Positions 36,888 through 45,672 of a stretch of 64,000 nucleotides of DNA are shown here, one piece after another. Origin of the DNA: Cesiribacter sp. SM1 (GTDB taxonomy: Bacteria > Bacteroidota > Bacteroidia > Cytophagales > Cyclobacteriaceae). Under the pieces are notes generated by a model. It was not told the DNA's origin and did no database searches. It saw only the letters and a list, made by a program, of their open reading frames with translations. Each line of letters begins with the position of its first letter. Within the stretch, counting starts at the first letter, position 1. Where the stretch lies: the NCBI RefSeq assembly GCF_020178975.1, contig NZ_JAHXBU010000038.1, positions 62,001 through 126,000 on the forward strand. Reading direction: 5' to 3'. Made by a program: the position numbers and the translations under genes.

Positions 36888-37160
36888 TTACCCACACCTG
36901 GTTGGGCCTTACTATGACCAACTCTTTTATCAGGTTTGGGTATTTTCTAAACCTATGCCTGGAAAAAGTAGTCATTATCCTGCGCTTGCGTCTTCTTATT
37001 AGCAGTTTATGTGTGGAGAGTAAGTCAAAGAAGGCATCTCTACCTGTCTTTATTTCCCTTTTGTCCATTTCAGGTTTTAGGAGTAGATATAGCTTTCTGC
37101 CTCCAAGTCGTGGATGATCTGCTCTAACTTGCTTTACCAGTGGATATTCCGGAGCATGTT

Positions 37161-38812
37161 GGTTCAGCGTCAAATTTGGTGAAGAAGGTCAAAAACCTCC
37201 TGAATATGGTTAAGCAAAGATGGAAACCAGCTTGCTTATACCACCTGAATTTGAAGTATTAGCTACTTCCGTTACCGAAGCAAAAGTTACCCTCCAGCTT
37301 CAGTTTACAGCCCCTGGCGCTTACTGTCCGCTCTGTAATAGCTTAAGTACTCGCATCCACAGTTGCTATGAGCGGAAACTGCAAGATCTGCCCATCAGTG
37401 GTAAAGTAGTAGAGCTGCGACTCTGCACCCGCAAATTTTTCTGCCAGCAGCAGGGCTGCCCCAGGAAAATCTTTGCTCAGCAGCAGGAAAGTTGCCTGAA
37501 GCGCTATGGCAGAAGACTGCTTCGGGTAGGTGAGCAGGTGATCTGTATTGGTTGTGAGATGGGCGCTAAGCCTGGGGCCCGGATTTGCAGGCTTATCGGT
37601 TTACCATTAAGCGCTTCTACTGTACTAAGAAACATCAAAGGGTGCCCCACAAGTGAACCAGACACTCCAAGTATTCTGGGTGTAGATGATTTTGCTTTTC
37701 GCAAGCGGGAAACCTATGTCACCATACTAGTAGACCTGGAAAAAAGAAAGCCTATAGACCTGTTGCCGGATCGGGAAGGCAAAACTTTAGAAGCTTGGCT
37801 GTTGGCACACCCAGGCATTGCAATTGTCAGCAGAGATCGATCTTCTGTGTACGCGCATGCCATCACCCGGGCCTGTCCAGACGCTGTGCAGGTAGCCGAT
37901 CGCTGGCATTTGCTCAAGAATCTGGGAGAGAATACCACCCAATTTCTGGATAGACAAAGATCCCTGATCAGAGAAACAGCCCAGGAGGTTTTTGAGCAGG
38001 CAAAGCCTGAGGCTGCAGCAGAACTACCAGAGAAAGCTACCGGTGTACGTGTGGAAAAAAGGTATGCCCTCTATGAGAAGGTAAAACAGTTGCAAAGTGA
38101 GCATTATTCCATCAAAGCCATCGCTCGTCATCTGGGCATCTCCCGTAATACGGTAAAAAAGTACTTCCTCCTGGAGACTTTTGTACCAAAATGCCATCCA
38201 CGGCTCACCAATCTTTTAGCCCATGAAGCTTACCTGCGCCAGCGCTGGCAAGAAGGCCAGCAGTGTGCAAAGACACTCTTGCAGGAAATCAAAGAAAGAG
38301 GCTATAATGGCTCCTATACCATTCTGGCAGGCTTCCTATCGAACTATCCCAAAAAAGGAGATGCATTTTCACTGCCTCCTGCACGAAAAGTCGAGAACTA
38401 TTCCACTCGTAGCTTAAGCATCGCTTTTTGCAAAACAGAGCAAGAATGGGAGGGTAAGCAAAAGCCGTTTCTGACGAAACTACTAGAGAAAAGCTCCTTA
38501 CTAAAACAGCTCTGGGAGCTGAACCTGGAATTCAAAAGCATGATGGCGCAGAAGAAGGGAGATAATCTGCAGGCTTGGTGTGAAAAAGCTGTTCAACATG
38601 CTCCGTTCAAAAGCTTTGTACAGGGAATCCGACAGGACTTTGATGCAGTCTATCAGGCGATGAGCTCTTCTTGGAGCAACGGACAAACAGAAGGGCAGGT
38701 CAACCGCTTGAAAAATATCAAAAGGCAAATGTACGGCAGGGCCAGCTTTGGGCTACTGCGACTACGTGTTCTTGCCAATTCAGCTTAGTTTCACCAAATC
38801 TGACGCTGAACC
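37161..38812 (+). mobile_element. ISL3-family insertion sequence, apparently complete
   Basis: 1652 bp. The terminal inverted repeats are 37161-37183 (starting GGTTCAGCGTCAAATTTGG) and 38790-38812, identical at 22 of 23 positions. One transposase gene fills the element. It sits inside orfB of the IS3-type element. The flanking 8-mers are AGCATGTT and AGCATTAC, which share only AGCAT, so no perfect 8-bp target duplication is left. Confidence 0.92.
37220..38788 (+). CDS. ISL3-family transposase
   Basis: 522 aa, full length. The N-terminal zinc-finger-like part (YCPLCNSLSTRIHS, CxxC at about 33-36; then CTRKFFCQQQGCPRK) precedes an HTH and the DDE_Tnp_ISL3 catalytic core (ILGVDDFAFRKRETY; DRSSVYAHAITRACPDAVQVADRWHLLKNL). 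An inserted HTH (SIKAIARHLGISRNTVKKY) follows, and the C-terminal catalytic part ends with SWSNGQTEGQVNRLKNIKRQMYGRASFGLLRLR. The frame is intact, so the element may still be active. No passenger gene is present. Confidence 0.95.
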   Translation: METSLLIPPEFEVLATSVTEAKVTLQLQFTAPGAYCPLCNSLSTRIHSCYERKLQDLPISGKVVELRLCTRKFFCQQQGCPRKIFAQQQESCLKRYGRRLLRVGEQVICIGCEMGAKPGARICRLIGLPLSASTVLRNIKGCPTSEPDTPSILGVDDFAFRKRETYVTILVDLEKRKPIDLLPDREGKTLEAWLLAHPGIAIVSRDRSSVYAHAITRACPDAVQVADRWHLLKNLGENTTQFLDRQRSLIRETAQEVFEQAKPEAAAELPEKATGVRVEKRYALYEKVKQLQSEHYSIKAIARHLGISRNTVKKYFLLETFVPKCHPRLTNLLAHEAYLRQRWQEGQQCAKTLLQEIKERGYNGSYTILAGFLSNYPKKGDAFSLPPARKVENYSTRSLSIAFCKTEQEWEGKQKPFLTKLLEKSSLLKQLWELNLEFKSMMAQKKGDNLQAWCEKAVQHAPFKSFVQGIRQDFDAVYQAMSSSWSNGQTEGQVNRLKNIKRQMYGRASFGLLRLRVLANSA

Positions 38813-38838
38813 AGCATTACCGAAATATCCAACCAGCT

Positions 38839-39420
38839 CTAGTAGCTGTTCATCGTAGTTGAGTTCTTGTACCTGCCGTTGCCAGTATTGATAATAGGCT
38901 TGTCGGCTGAATCCCGCTGTGGAGCAGCAAGCAATCTCTCTAATTGGCGAATGTGAACATTAGGATAGTTCACTTGCATGAATCTGACGGTGGCCGCGCC
39001 ATAGCTTGGTCTAGGCGACCCCGTAACGAAGTTTTTTTCGATATCAATACCCAATTCTTGTTCTGCTACTCTAACAAGAGTTGAGTAGTAGATAGCCTTG
39101 AATTTAGCCGCTTCCAGCTCTTGCTCCAGGGAAAACACCCGAGCCTGTAGCTCCTCCACTTGTGTTACTGATTGATCTACCGACCGTGGAGATTTTCTTT
39201 TCTTCTTTTTAGGCAGCATAGTAGGACCTACTTGAATTTGTTCATTAGCTGTTGCTGCCTCACCTTCTACTTTATCCAGCCAATGTTTCACTGTCTGACG
39301 AGTAACCTTAAACTTGGCTGCCGCTTGCCCAATATTGAGCTGACCTCGGTGGATTTCTTCCACCATCTGGCGCATTGAAAGTTCATGCTCTTGCATGCGT
39401 AGCTGAAAAAGTTCTTCCAT
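38839..39420 (-). CDS. IS3-family transposase OrfA
   Basis: 193 codons in the open frame. The N-terminal HTH (GQLNIGQAAAKFKVTRQTVKHWLDK, about 27-51) is followed by a Lys-rich linker and a leucine-zipper coiled coil (VTQVEELQARVFSLEQELEAAKFKAIYYSTLVRVAEQELGIDI, about 85-127). The authentic OrfA probably ends soon after this; the last 50 codons overlap the beginning of orfB in a different frame. It is intact but its partner orfB is destroyed. Confidence 0.75.
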   Translation of the reverse strand: MEELFQLRMQEHELSMRQMVEEIHRGQLNIGQAAAKFKVTRQTVKHWLDKVEGEAATANEQIQVGPTMLPKKKKRKSPRSVDQSVTQVEELQARVFSLEQELEAAKFKAIYYSTLVRVAEQELGIDIEKNFVTGSPRPSYGAATVRFMQVNYPNVHIRQLERLLAAPQRDSADKPIINTGNGRYKNSTTMNSY

Positions 39421-39497
39421 AAGTTAACCATTTTTGCGGTTAACTTTTTTCAGGACAAGTCAGTCATAATAAGACCAAGAGAAATAGAACAGCTTTA

Positions 39498-41054
39498 TTA
39501 CGAAGTGTGCTCCCTGAAATACAATTTGAACTCTGTTCCAACATCCAATTTGCTGACAACTTCGATTTTGCCGTTAAGGCTATCCATAATTCTTTTGATA
39601 ATATATAACCCAATGCCCATCCCTCCTATATGGCTGTGGAAGCGCTTGAACATGCCGAATAGTTTGGCTTCCTGAGGTTTGGTGAGTCCTAAGCCATTGT
39701 CTTTGATGCTCAATACAACACAGGAATCCTCTTCCATTGTCCTGATGATGATTTTAGGCTGCCTTTCAGGGGAATGATATTTTATGGCGTTGCTCAATAG
39801 GTTAAAGAGAATACTTCTTAAATGTGCACGGGCTATCATGATCTCTTTAACCTCTAGTTGCTCTTGGATCTCCACCTGGAATTGGTTTATCATCTCAACA
39901 AGCTCTGCTTTTACATCCTCTAGCATATGCTGAACAGAAACAGGTTCTTTTTTACTGTTCAGATCTTTTTGGACCTTTGTTACTTCAAGCAGGCTAAGTA
40001 TTGTATCATTCAACTTCTGTACTGAAGTTGCCATCAGCTCTATGAATTTTTCTTCTGTACTATCCAGTTTAGGTCCTACTTTGGTTGCCATAAGCGTCAG
40101 AAGGCCTTCTAGGTTAGATATAGGAGTTTTAAGATCGTGTGAGGCTGTATAAATGAAATTGTCAAGATCGGTGTTAAGCCTGTGTAGCTCCTGGTTCTTC
40201 TTCATGAGGTTTTCATTGCGAACCCGTTCGCTTAGATCTCTTGTTACTTTTGTGAAACCAATGTGCTGATGTTCCTTATTGTAGATGGGCGTAATAACAA
40301 CATTGGCCCAGAACTTGGATCCGTCTTTTTTCACGCGCCAGCCTTCGTCCTCAAACCTTCCCTGCTCAATTGCAGTGGCCAGTTCGAATTTTGTGTATTC
40401 AGTTGGATTGGCTTCCAGGGGATAAAATTTAGAAAAGTGGCAACCGATTATCTCATGGGCTTCATATCCTTTAATTCGCTTTGCTCCTTCGTTCCAAGTA
40501 ACAACATAGCCCTCTGGGTTAAGCAGGAAAATGGCGTAGTCTTTAACACTTTCGATGAGTAAGCGAGCTCTTTCTTCGCTCTCCTTTAATTGGTCTTGAA
40601 GAGTTTTTCGCTCGGTCAGGTCTCGGGTAACTTTGGAGAAACCAATCAGTTGCTTGTCTTTATTATAAACAGCAGATATAACCACATTGGCCCAAAACAG
40701 GGAGCCGTCCTTCCGTACCCGCCATCCCTCTTCTTCGAATCTGCCAACTTTTGAAGCCACTTCAAGCTCATAAGCAGGATGATTTATCTTGAGTGCTTCT
40801 TCTGGGTAAAAGACAGAAAAATGCTTGTTGATGATTTCTTCCTTATCATAACCTTTAAGGCGTTGAGCACCTATATTCCAGGTCTTGATATATCCTCTTG
40901 CGTCCAGCATAAAAATGGCATAATCTTTAACACTATCTACCAACATTCTATAGGTAGCTTCGTCTTCTTCCAGGATTAGTAAATTTGCACTGGAGGTAGA
41001 AAAGTCTACCTGAGAAGTGGTGGTTTTATCAGAATATATTTTATCTCTTTTCAT
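39498..41054 (-). CDS. PAS-PAS sensor histidine kinase, soluble
   Basis: 518 aa without membrane helices. Two PAS domains (about 28-150 and 158-285) are near copies: both contain YAIF(M/L)L, GxxxxWNxGAxRxKGY, a C-terminal EEGWRVRKDGSLFWANVVI or DEGWRVKKDGSKFWANVVI block and GF(S/T)KVTRDL. A coiled linker leads to the H-box FIYTASHDLKTPISN with His306, then the HATPase domain (NLLSNAIKYHS, NGLGL, GMGIGLYI). It probably phosphorylates one of the nearby receiver-only proteins. Its orientation is opposite to the downstream cluster. Confidence 0.93.
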   Translation of the reverse strand: MKRDKIYSDKTTTSQVDFSTSSANLLILEEDEATYRMLVDSVKDYAIFMLDARGYIKTWNIGAQRLKGYDKEEIINKHFSVFYPEEALKINHPAYELEVASKVGRFEEEGWRVRKDGSLFWANVVISAVYNKDKQLIGFSKVTRDLTERKTLQDQLKESEERARLLIESVKDYAIFLLNPEGYVVTWNEGAKRIKGYEAHEIIGCHFSKFYPLEANPTEYTKFELATAIEQGRFEDEGWRVKKDGSKFWANVVITPIYNKEHQHIGFTKVTRDLSERVRNENLMKKNQELHRLNTDLDNFIYTASHDLKTPISNLEGLLTLMATKVGPKLDSTEEKFIELMATSVQKLNDTILSLLEVTKVQKDLNSKKEPVSVQHMLEDVKAELVEMINQFQVEIQEQLEVKEIMIARAHLRSILFNLLSNAIKYHSPERQPKIIIRTMEEDSCVVLSIKDNGLGLTKPQEAKLFGMFKRFHSHIGGMGIGLYIIKRIMDSLNGKIEVVSKLDVGTEFKLYFREHTS

Positions 41055-41764
41055 GCCTTAACCGGATCAGATATCATCAATCATGATTTGCAAGATAGTC
41101 CAGCTATTTACAAATGGAAAAAAAAGCCTCTTATCTGTTTAACGTATTAAATGTTATTTACAGCAACATTCTACATGAATGGTATAACTCAGGCTCCTAC
41201 AATCCCTTGTGAGTTGGCCAGAAAATCAACAGCCAATTCAATATAGTTTTGCTCCTTATGCTTTAGGTTACATTTTCCTGTTCCAAAAGAAAAATAAATG
41301 CTTTTCGAAAATTGCTGTACTTCTATTTCACAGCTTTGCAGGAGAAAAAATCCGGCTAATTTATTTAAACGCCACCACCTTAAGTAAGGCGTCACAATTT
41401 AACAGAAAGTGTAAAAGCTGTGTTTGATAATTTGTACAATTACAAGGATGATTATCAAATAAATTTCAGCTTTCTAATTCCAAAAAAAATGTTGATCAGA
41501 ACCTAACCATTTGGATTGTGATAACGTAATACCCACAAGCTTGCATATTTTTTTACCTGAGTTTCGCATAGATTTTTTTGAACTTCATATTTATTAAGCA
41601 AGCAAGTATGTGCCTAGGCTGTTGATGATAGCCTAGGTTTTTTTATAAATGCTTGCAGTGGTTTATGCTTTCCTTTTGTGTGTTGTTCGGTTTGGCGAAC
41701 GATCTGCAGAAGAATGATAAAATGTTAATTTGAATGTATATATCAGGTTCTATACAAGTGCATT
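41055..41764. other. Intergenic region with an orphan terminator
   Basis: 710 nt of AT-rich DNA between divergent signalling genes. Short open frames at 41189-41427 on both strands lack any family feature and are not called. A strong plus-strand terminator lies at 41613-41644 with no coding gene before it, so a small RNA is possible. Confidence 0.45.
41613..41644 (+). terminator. Orphan Rho-independent terminator
   Basis: A perfect 8-bp stem cctaggct/agcctagg with loop gttgatgat is followed by seven T. The nearest plus-strand coding gene upstream is the ISL3 transposase, 2.8 kb away. Confidence 0.75.
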
Positions 41765-42202
41765 ATGAATAATACTTTGTTGAAAGTGTTAATTGTTGAT
41801 GATGATGAAATAACCTGCTTCCTTAATAGGTCGATTCTTGTGGAGCAGCCGTTTGTGGATACCATCCTTTGCCTGCCAGATGGGGCACAGGCATTGGAAT
41901 ATTTAAAGACAGCTTACCTTAGCGAAGGTGCTGGAAATGGTTTTTGTCCTGATATCATTTTCCTGGATATCAACATGCCAATCCTCAACTCTTTTGAGCT
42001 CTTAGAGGAAGTTCAGAATCTGCCCGGCATAGACATGAGAAAACTGTTTGTTGTTTTGATGACTTCCTCAATGGATGAACGAGATAAAGCAAGGGCAGCA
42101 AATTACCAGGTAGATTACTTTTTGTTTAAGCCGCTCACTTCAGAAAATGCCCTTGAAGTTATAAAAGCATATCAACATAAGTGTTGCCCAAAGGTGCATT
42201 AA
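41765..42202 (+). CDS. Single-domain response regulator (receiver)
   Basis: 145 aa CheY-like protein. The acidic pocket VDDDE is at about 11-15, the phospho-acceptor Asp68 in FLDINMPILNSFE, Thr/Ser in MTSS and Lys in FLFKPLT. It has no output domain, so it acts by protein-protein contact or as a phosphate relay. In the motif after Asp68, NSFE replaces the usual DGFE. It lies between kinases on each side. Confidence 0.92.
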   Translation: MNNTLLKVLIVDDDEITCFLNRSILVEQPFVDTILCLPDGAQALEYLKTAYLSEGAGNGFCPDIIFLDINMPILNSFELLEEVQNLPGIDMRKLFVVLMTSSMDERDKARAANYQVDYFLFKPLTSENALEVIKAYQHKCCPKVH

Positions 42203-42420
42203 TCTCTCCCCATTTTTCATGCGCACGATTTGCTGCTGAAATTACATGGGAAGGCTAGCAAAAGGTCGGTGTAGTGATCTACATTTGTTTACTATACCAG
42301 AGATGTGATATGCTTTCGCTCCACAATCAGCCTGTCCTTACTTCAAGGAAAAGATTTGTAAAGCATCATTCACAGTTTATTTGCTTTTCTTGATTTTACA
42401 ATTGCGGTAAACCTTCATGG

Positions 42421-42448
42421 TTGTATTAGAAAATTTATTCTATGTTTG
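42421..42448 (+). promoter_or_regulatory. Putative promoter of the large kinase–receiver operon
   Basis: TATGTTTG at 42441-42448 matches TAnnTTTG. TTG at 42421-42423 lies 17 nt upstream as a weak -33 box. The kinase begins at 42498. Confidence 0.4.
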
Positions 42449-42497
42449 ATTACTGAATAATGCTGACACGACTTCTGATCCATAAAGATGCTGTAGT

Positions 42498-45254
42498 ATG
42501 ACTGTTTCTACACTTGCGGATAAAAGTTTTTCCCATTTAAAAGACTTTGCAACCTACCTTTTGGAGAATCATTTGCAGCAGGCAACTGAAGCAAATATTG
42601 CATTGGCCAGAGAGGTAAATCTACCACTGCTAAAAGTATTTAGTCATCTAAGCGATCTTGAATTTTTTGCTTTTGTCAAAGATGGACTGGAAAACTTCTT
42701 TGCTCAATTGAAGCAACAAACGGCACTGGAGTATTCAAAAGAATCCATACGGAAATGGCGTACAAATACACTCCCCAGTGTCCCTAGAGGAGGTGTGGCA
42801 ACCGCTGATCTGGTATTGGTGTATCATGTGCGCAAACAAATGATGCTGGATTTTGTAGGCCAGTATACCACGGATCTGCAGAAAGGCTTGGCCATCGCCA
42901 AGGAACTGGATGTTTTTTATGCTCAGGTAGAATTGTTTGCTTTCAATCAATATGTTGATCTTAAAGAAGAAGAACATCAGGCCTTCAATCATAAGCTTCA
43001 GGAGCAGCAGGTTGAGTTAGAAGAAGCTTTTGAGGAATTGTTAACCTCTCGGGAAGAACTGCAGCAAACCAATGAAAAACTAAAATTAGAGGCAGCGATT
43101 AGAAAAACTGCCGAAGAAGTGCTTGAGAAGGAGCGTAACTTTTTAAAGGCTATCCTTGAGCATATCAGCGATGGCGTTATCGCCTGCGATGAGAACGGCC
43201 ACACATCTCTTTTCAACAAAGCCACCCGCGAAATGCATGGCTTGAGTGAAAGGCCTCTCCCCCCCGAGCAATGGGCCTCCTATTTCAACCTCTACTGCGG
43301 CGATGGAGAAACAGCGCTGGCCACAGCCGAAATTCCCTTGTACAGAGCCTTTAGAGGAGAAACTTTCAAAGGTGCAGAAATCGTGATTGCACCGGAGAAT
43401 GGGAAAAAAAGGCTGCTTCTGGCTGATGGCCAACCCATCCGATCCTCAAGTGGAGATACCTTAGGAGCAGTAGTCGTAATGCACGATGTTACTGAATTAA
43501 GAAAAGCCCAGAAGCAACAGCAGGAAGCCATGAGGGAACTGCATGCGTTAAACCAGGAATTGGCCACTGCACTCGAAGAATTACAGGCAACCGAAGAACA
43601 ATTACTGGAAACAAATAATGAACTGGAAGAACGAGTAGCAGCGCGCACCAAAGAGTTGGCAGCTAGTGAGCACCAAATGAGGCTGATTACTGATGCTATG
43701 CCAGTACTAATCTCTTACGTAGATGCTGATGAACGGTATAGATTCAATAATAAAGCTTATGAGAAATGGTTTCAGCAGTCTTCTTCTGAAATTTGCGGTA
43801 GAAAGATTGAAGAAGTGATAGGGAATGTTGCTTATGCCAATGTTAAACCCAACATAAATTCAGTTTTAAGAGGAGATACTGTAAATTATGTAACTAAAAC
43901 CTATTTCAAGGAAGCTGGCCTTAGAGATATTTCTGTAAGCTATATTCCCCATAAGATGGAAGAAGAGGTTGTTGGTTTCTTTGCACTCATTTCAGATATT
44001 TCAGAACAAATAAAAGCAAAAGAACAACTAGAAGAAAGCAGAGATGAGCTAAGTTTTGCTATCGAGGCTACAGAGCTTGGTACTTGGGATGTAAACCCAC
44101 TGACCAATAAACTGAAAGCGAATAGCAGGTTAAAGGAGTGGTTTGGCCTGCAGCCCGATGAAGAGATCGACCTCCAGTTGGCGCTGGATGTAATTGCAGA
44201 AAAAGATAGAGGGCGTGTAACCGACGCTATTGCCCAAGCTTGGCAGTACGAATCAGGTGGGCAGTATGACATTGACTATACGATTGTTCATCCTCATACG
44301 AAGCAGGAACGCATTGTGAGGGCTAAGGGTAGAGCCTGGTTCAACGAAGGTAAGGAAGCTTACCGCTTCAATGGCACCTTGCAGGATCAAACAAAAGAAG
44401 TTTTAGCCAGAGAGCAACAGGAGCAGAGTGAAAAAGCCGCACAGAAATTAGCAGAGGAACTTGCGGCTGCCAATGAAGAATTGCAAGCCGCGAACGAAGA
44501 AATTCAAGCCAGCAACGAGGAGCTGCATCAAACTAACCAGCAGCTAAGCCTTATCAATGCAGATATGGATAACTTTATCTATACGGCTTCCCATGACTTA
44601 AGAGCTCCCATTTCTAACATAGAGGGTTTGATGATTGCCTTGATGCGGAACCTCTCTGCCGACAGCAGGCAATCCCCTACGATTCAAAAGCTTTCAGGAC
44701 TGATCACCCAATCTATAGAACGATTCAAACGAACCATTAACGATCTAACACAAATTACCAAGATACAGAGAGAGTGCATAGGAGAAGATCTTTCTCAGGT
44801 TGATCTTACTGAGATCATTAGTGAGGTAAAACTTGACTTGGCCCCTCAAATAGAGCAGACAAATGCAGCAATTGAGATCAATATGAAAGATTGTGCTCCC
44901 ATTCATTTTTCCGCAAAGAATGCCCGAAGCATTGTCTACAACCTGCTCTCCAATGCTGTAAAATACCGTTCGCCTGAGCGTGACTTAAAGATCCGGATCA
45001 GCTGTTATTTTGAGCAGGAATATCAGGTGCTCTCTATTGAAGACAATGGCCTGGGAATGGATCTGACCGAGGATAGCAAAATCTTTGCCATGTTCAAGCG
45101 CCTGCACGACCACGTAGAAGGCTCCGGTGTGGGCTTGTACATCGTCAAGAAAATCATCGAGAATGCCAAGGGGAAAATAGAGGTGCAGAGCCAATTAAAT
45201 GAAGGCTCAACTTTTAGGGTATATTTTTTACATCAGAACTATTCCTTGAATTAA
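42498..45254 (+). CDS. Multi-PAS soluble sensor histidine kinase
   Basis: 918 aa and no membrane helix. The N-terminal 165 residues form an all-helical sensory domain (SHLKDFATYLLENHLQQATEANIA; VATADLVLVYHVRKQMMLDFV) resembling RsbRD-N-type or similar helical input domains. A coiled coil (about 165-215) and three PAS segments (about 218-335, 395-505, 515-640) follow, joined by coiled linkers. The transmitter has H-box His699 (YTASHDLRAPISN), N-box NLLSNAVKYRS and G-box GSGVGLYIVKK. Its partner is the receiver 16 nt downstream. The transmitter is closely related to that of the kinase at 47901. Confidence 0.93.
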   Translation: MTVSTLADKSFSHLKDFATYLLENHLQQATEANIALAREVNLPLLKVFSHLSDLEFFAFVKDGLENFFAQLKQQTALEYSKESIRKWRTNTLPSVPRGGVATADLVLVYHVRKQMMLDFVGQYTTDLQKGLAIAKELDVFYAQVELFAFNQYVDLKEEEHQAFNHKLQEQQVELEEAFEELLTSREELQQTNEKLKLEAAIRKTAEEVLEKERNFLKAILEHISDGVIACDENGHTSLFNKATREMHGLSERPLPPEQWASYFNLYCGDGETALATAEIPLYRAFRGETFKGAEIVIAPENGKKRLLLADGQPIRSSSGDTLGAVVVMHDVTELRKAQKQQQEAMRELHALNQELATALEELQATEEQLLETNNELEERVAARTKELAASEHQMRLITDAMPVLISYVDADERYRFNNKAYEKWFQQSSSEICGRKIEEVIGNVAYANVKPNINSVLRGDTVNYVTKTYFKEAGLRDISVSYIPHKMEEEVVGFFALISDISEQIKAKEQLEESRDELSFAIEATELGTWDVNPLTNKLKANSRLKEWFGLQPDEEIDLQLALDVIAEKDRGRVTDAIAQAWQYESGGQYDIDYTIVHPHTKQERIVRAKGRAWFNEGKEAYRFNGTLQDQTKEVLAREQQEQSEKAAQKLAEELAAANEELQAANEEIQASNEELHQTNQQLSLINADMDNFIYTASHDLRAPISNIEGLMIALMRNLSADSRQSPTIQKLSGLITQSIERFKRTINDLTQITKIQRECIGEDLSQVDLTEIISEVKLDLAPQIEQTNAAIEINMKDCAPIHFSAKNARSIVYNLLSNAVKYRSPERDLKIRISCYFEQEYQVLSIEDNGLGMDLTEDSKIFAMFKRLHDHVEGSGVGLYIVKKIIENAKGKIEVQSQLNEGSTFRVYFLHQNYSLN

Positions 45255-45270
45255 AATCGAGAATAATCAA

Positions 45271-45672
45271 ATGAGGAAACTAAAAGGCATTCTTCTGGTA
45301 GATGATGATGAAACGGCGAACATCATCAATGAAATGCTTATCCTGGAGATGGGAGTTACCCAGCAGCTTTTTCAGGCTCGTAATGGGAAAGAGGCTATAG
45401 ATTTACTAAAAGAACTAGCCAGGCAAGCCCAACCAACTATGCCGGAGTTGATTCTTTTAGACATTAACATGCCTGTCATGGATGGCTTTACTTTTCTAGA
45501 AGCTTATCATGAAATGGATTTTCCCGGTAAATACTTTTTGAAGATCGTGATGCTCACTACATCACCCAACCCAAAAGATATTGAGCAGGCAAAAAATGCA
45601 GGGGTTACCGATTATCTAACCAAACCACTGTTGGAAGAATCTTTGCAGGGAATTCTTGAAAAGTATCTGTAA
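45271..45672 (+). CDS. Single-domain response regulator (receiver)
   Basis: 133 aa. Acidic residues VDDDE are at about 10-14, phospho-acceptor Asp64 in LILLDINMPVMDGF, Thr in MLTTS and Lys in YLTKPL. It starts 16 nt after the multi-PAS kinase, making a cognate pair. It is closely similar to the receiver at 49248 over its whole length. There is no output domain. Confidence 0.93.
   Translation: MRKLKGILLVDDDETANIINEMLILEMGVTQQLFQARNGKEAIDLLKELARQAQPTMPELILLDINMPVMDGFTFLEAYHEMDFPGKYFLKIVMLTTSPNPKDIEQAKNAGVTDYLTKPLLEESLQGILEKYL

Larger units (their letters stand above)
36888..39462 (-). mobile_element. IS3-family element, truncated and interrupted by ISL3
   Basis: On the minus strand orfA (39420 down to about 38840) is followed by orfB in another frame: REIACCSTAGFSRQAYYQYWQRQ...LVGYFGNA ends at the ISL3 insertion (38813). 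OrfB resumes beyond it at 37152 as HAPEYPLVKQVRADHPRLGGRKLY...RPNQVWVSD and stops at 36888, where it joins the propeller gene. The catalytic DDE domain is therefore deleted. The outer 5' end is likely TGACTTGTCC, read on the minus strand from 39462, with a gttaac hairpin near 39423-39444. Confidence 0.8.
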
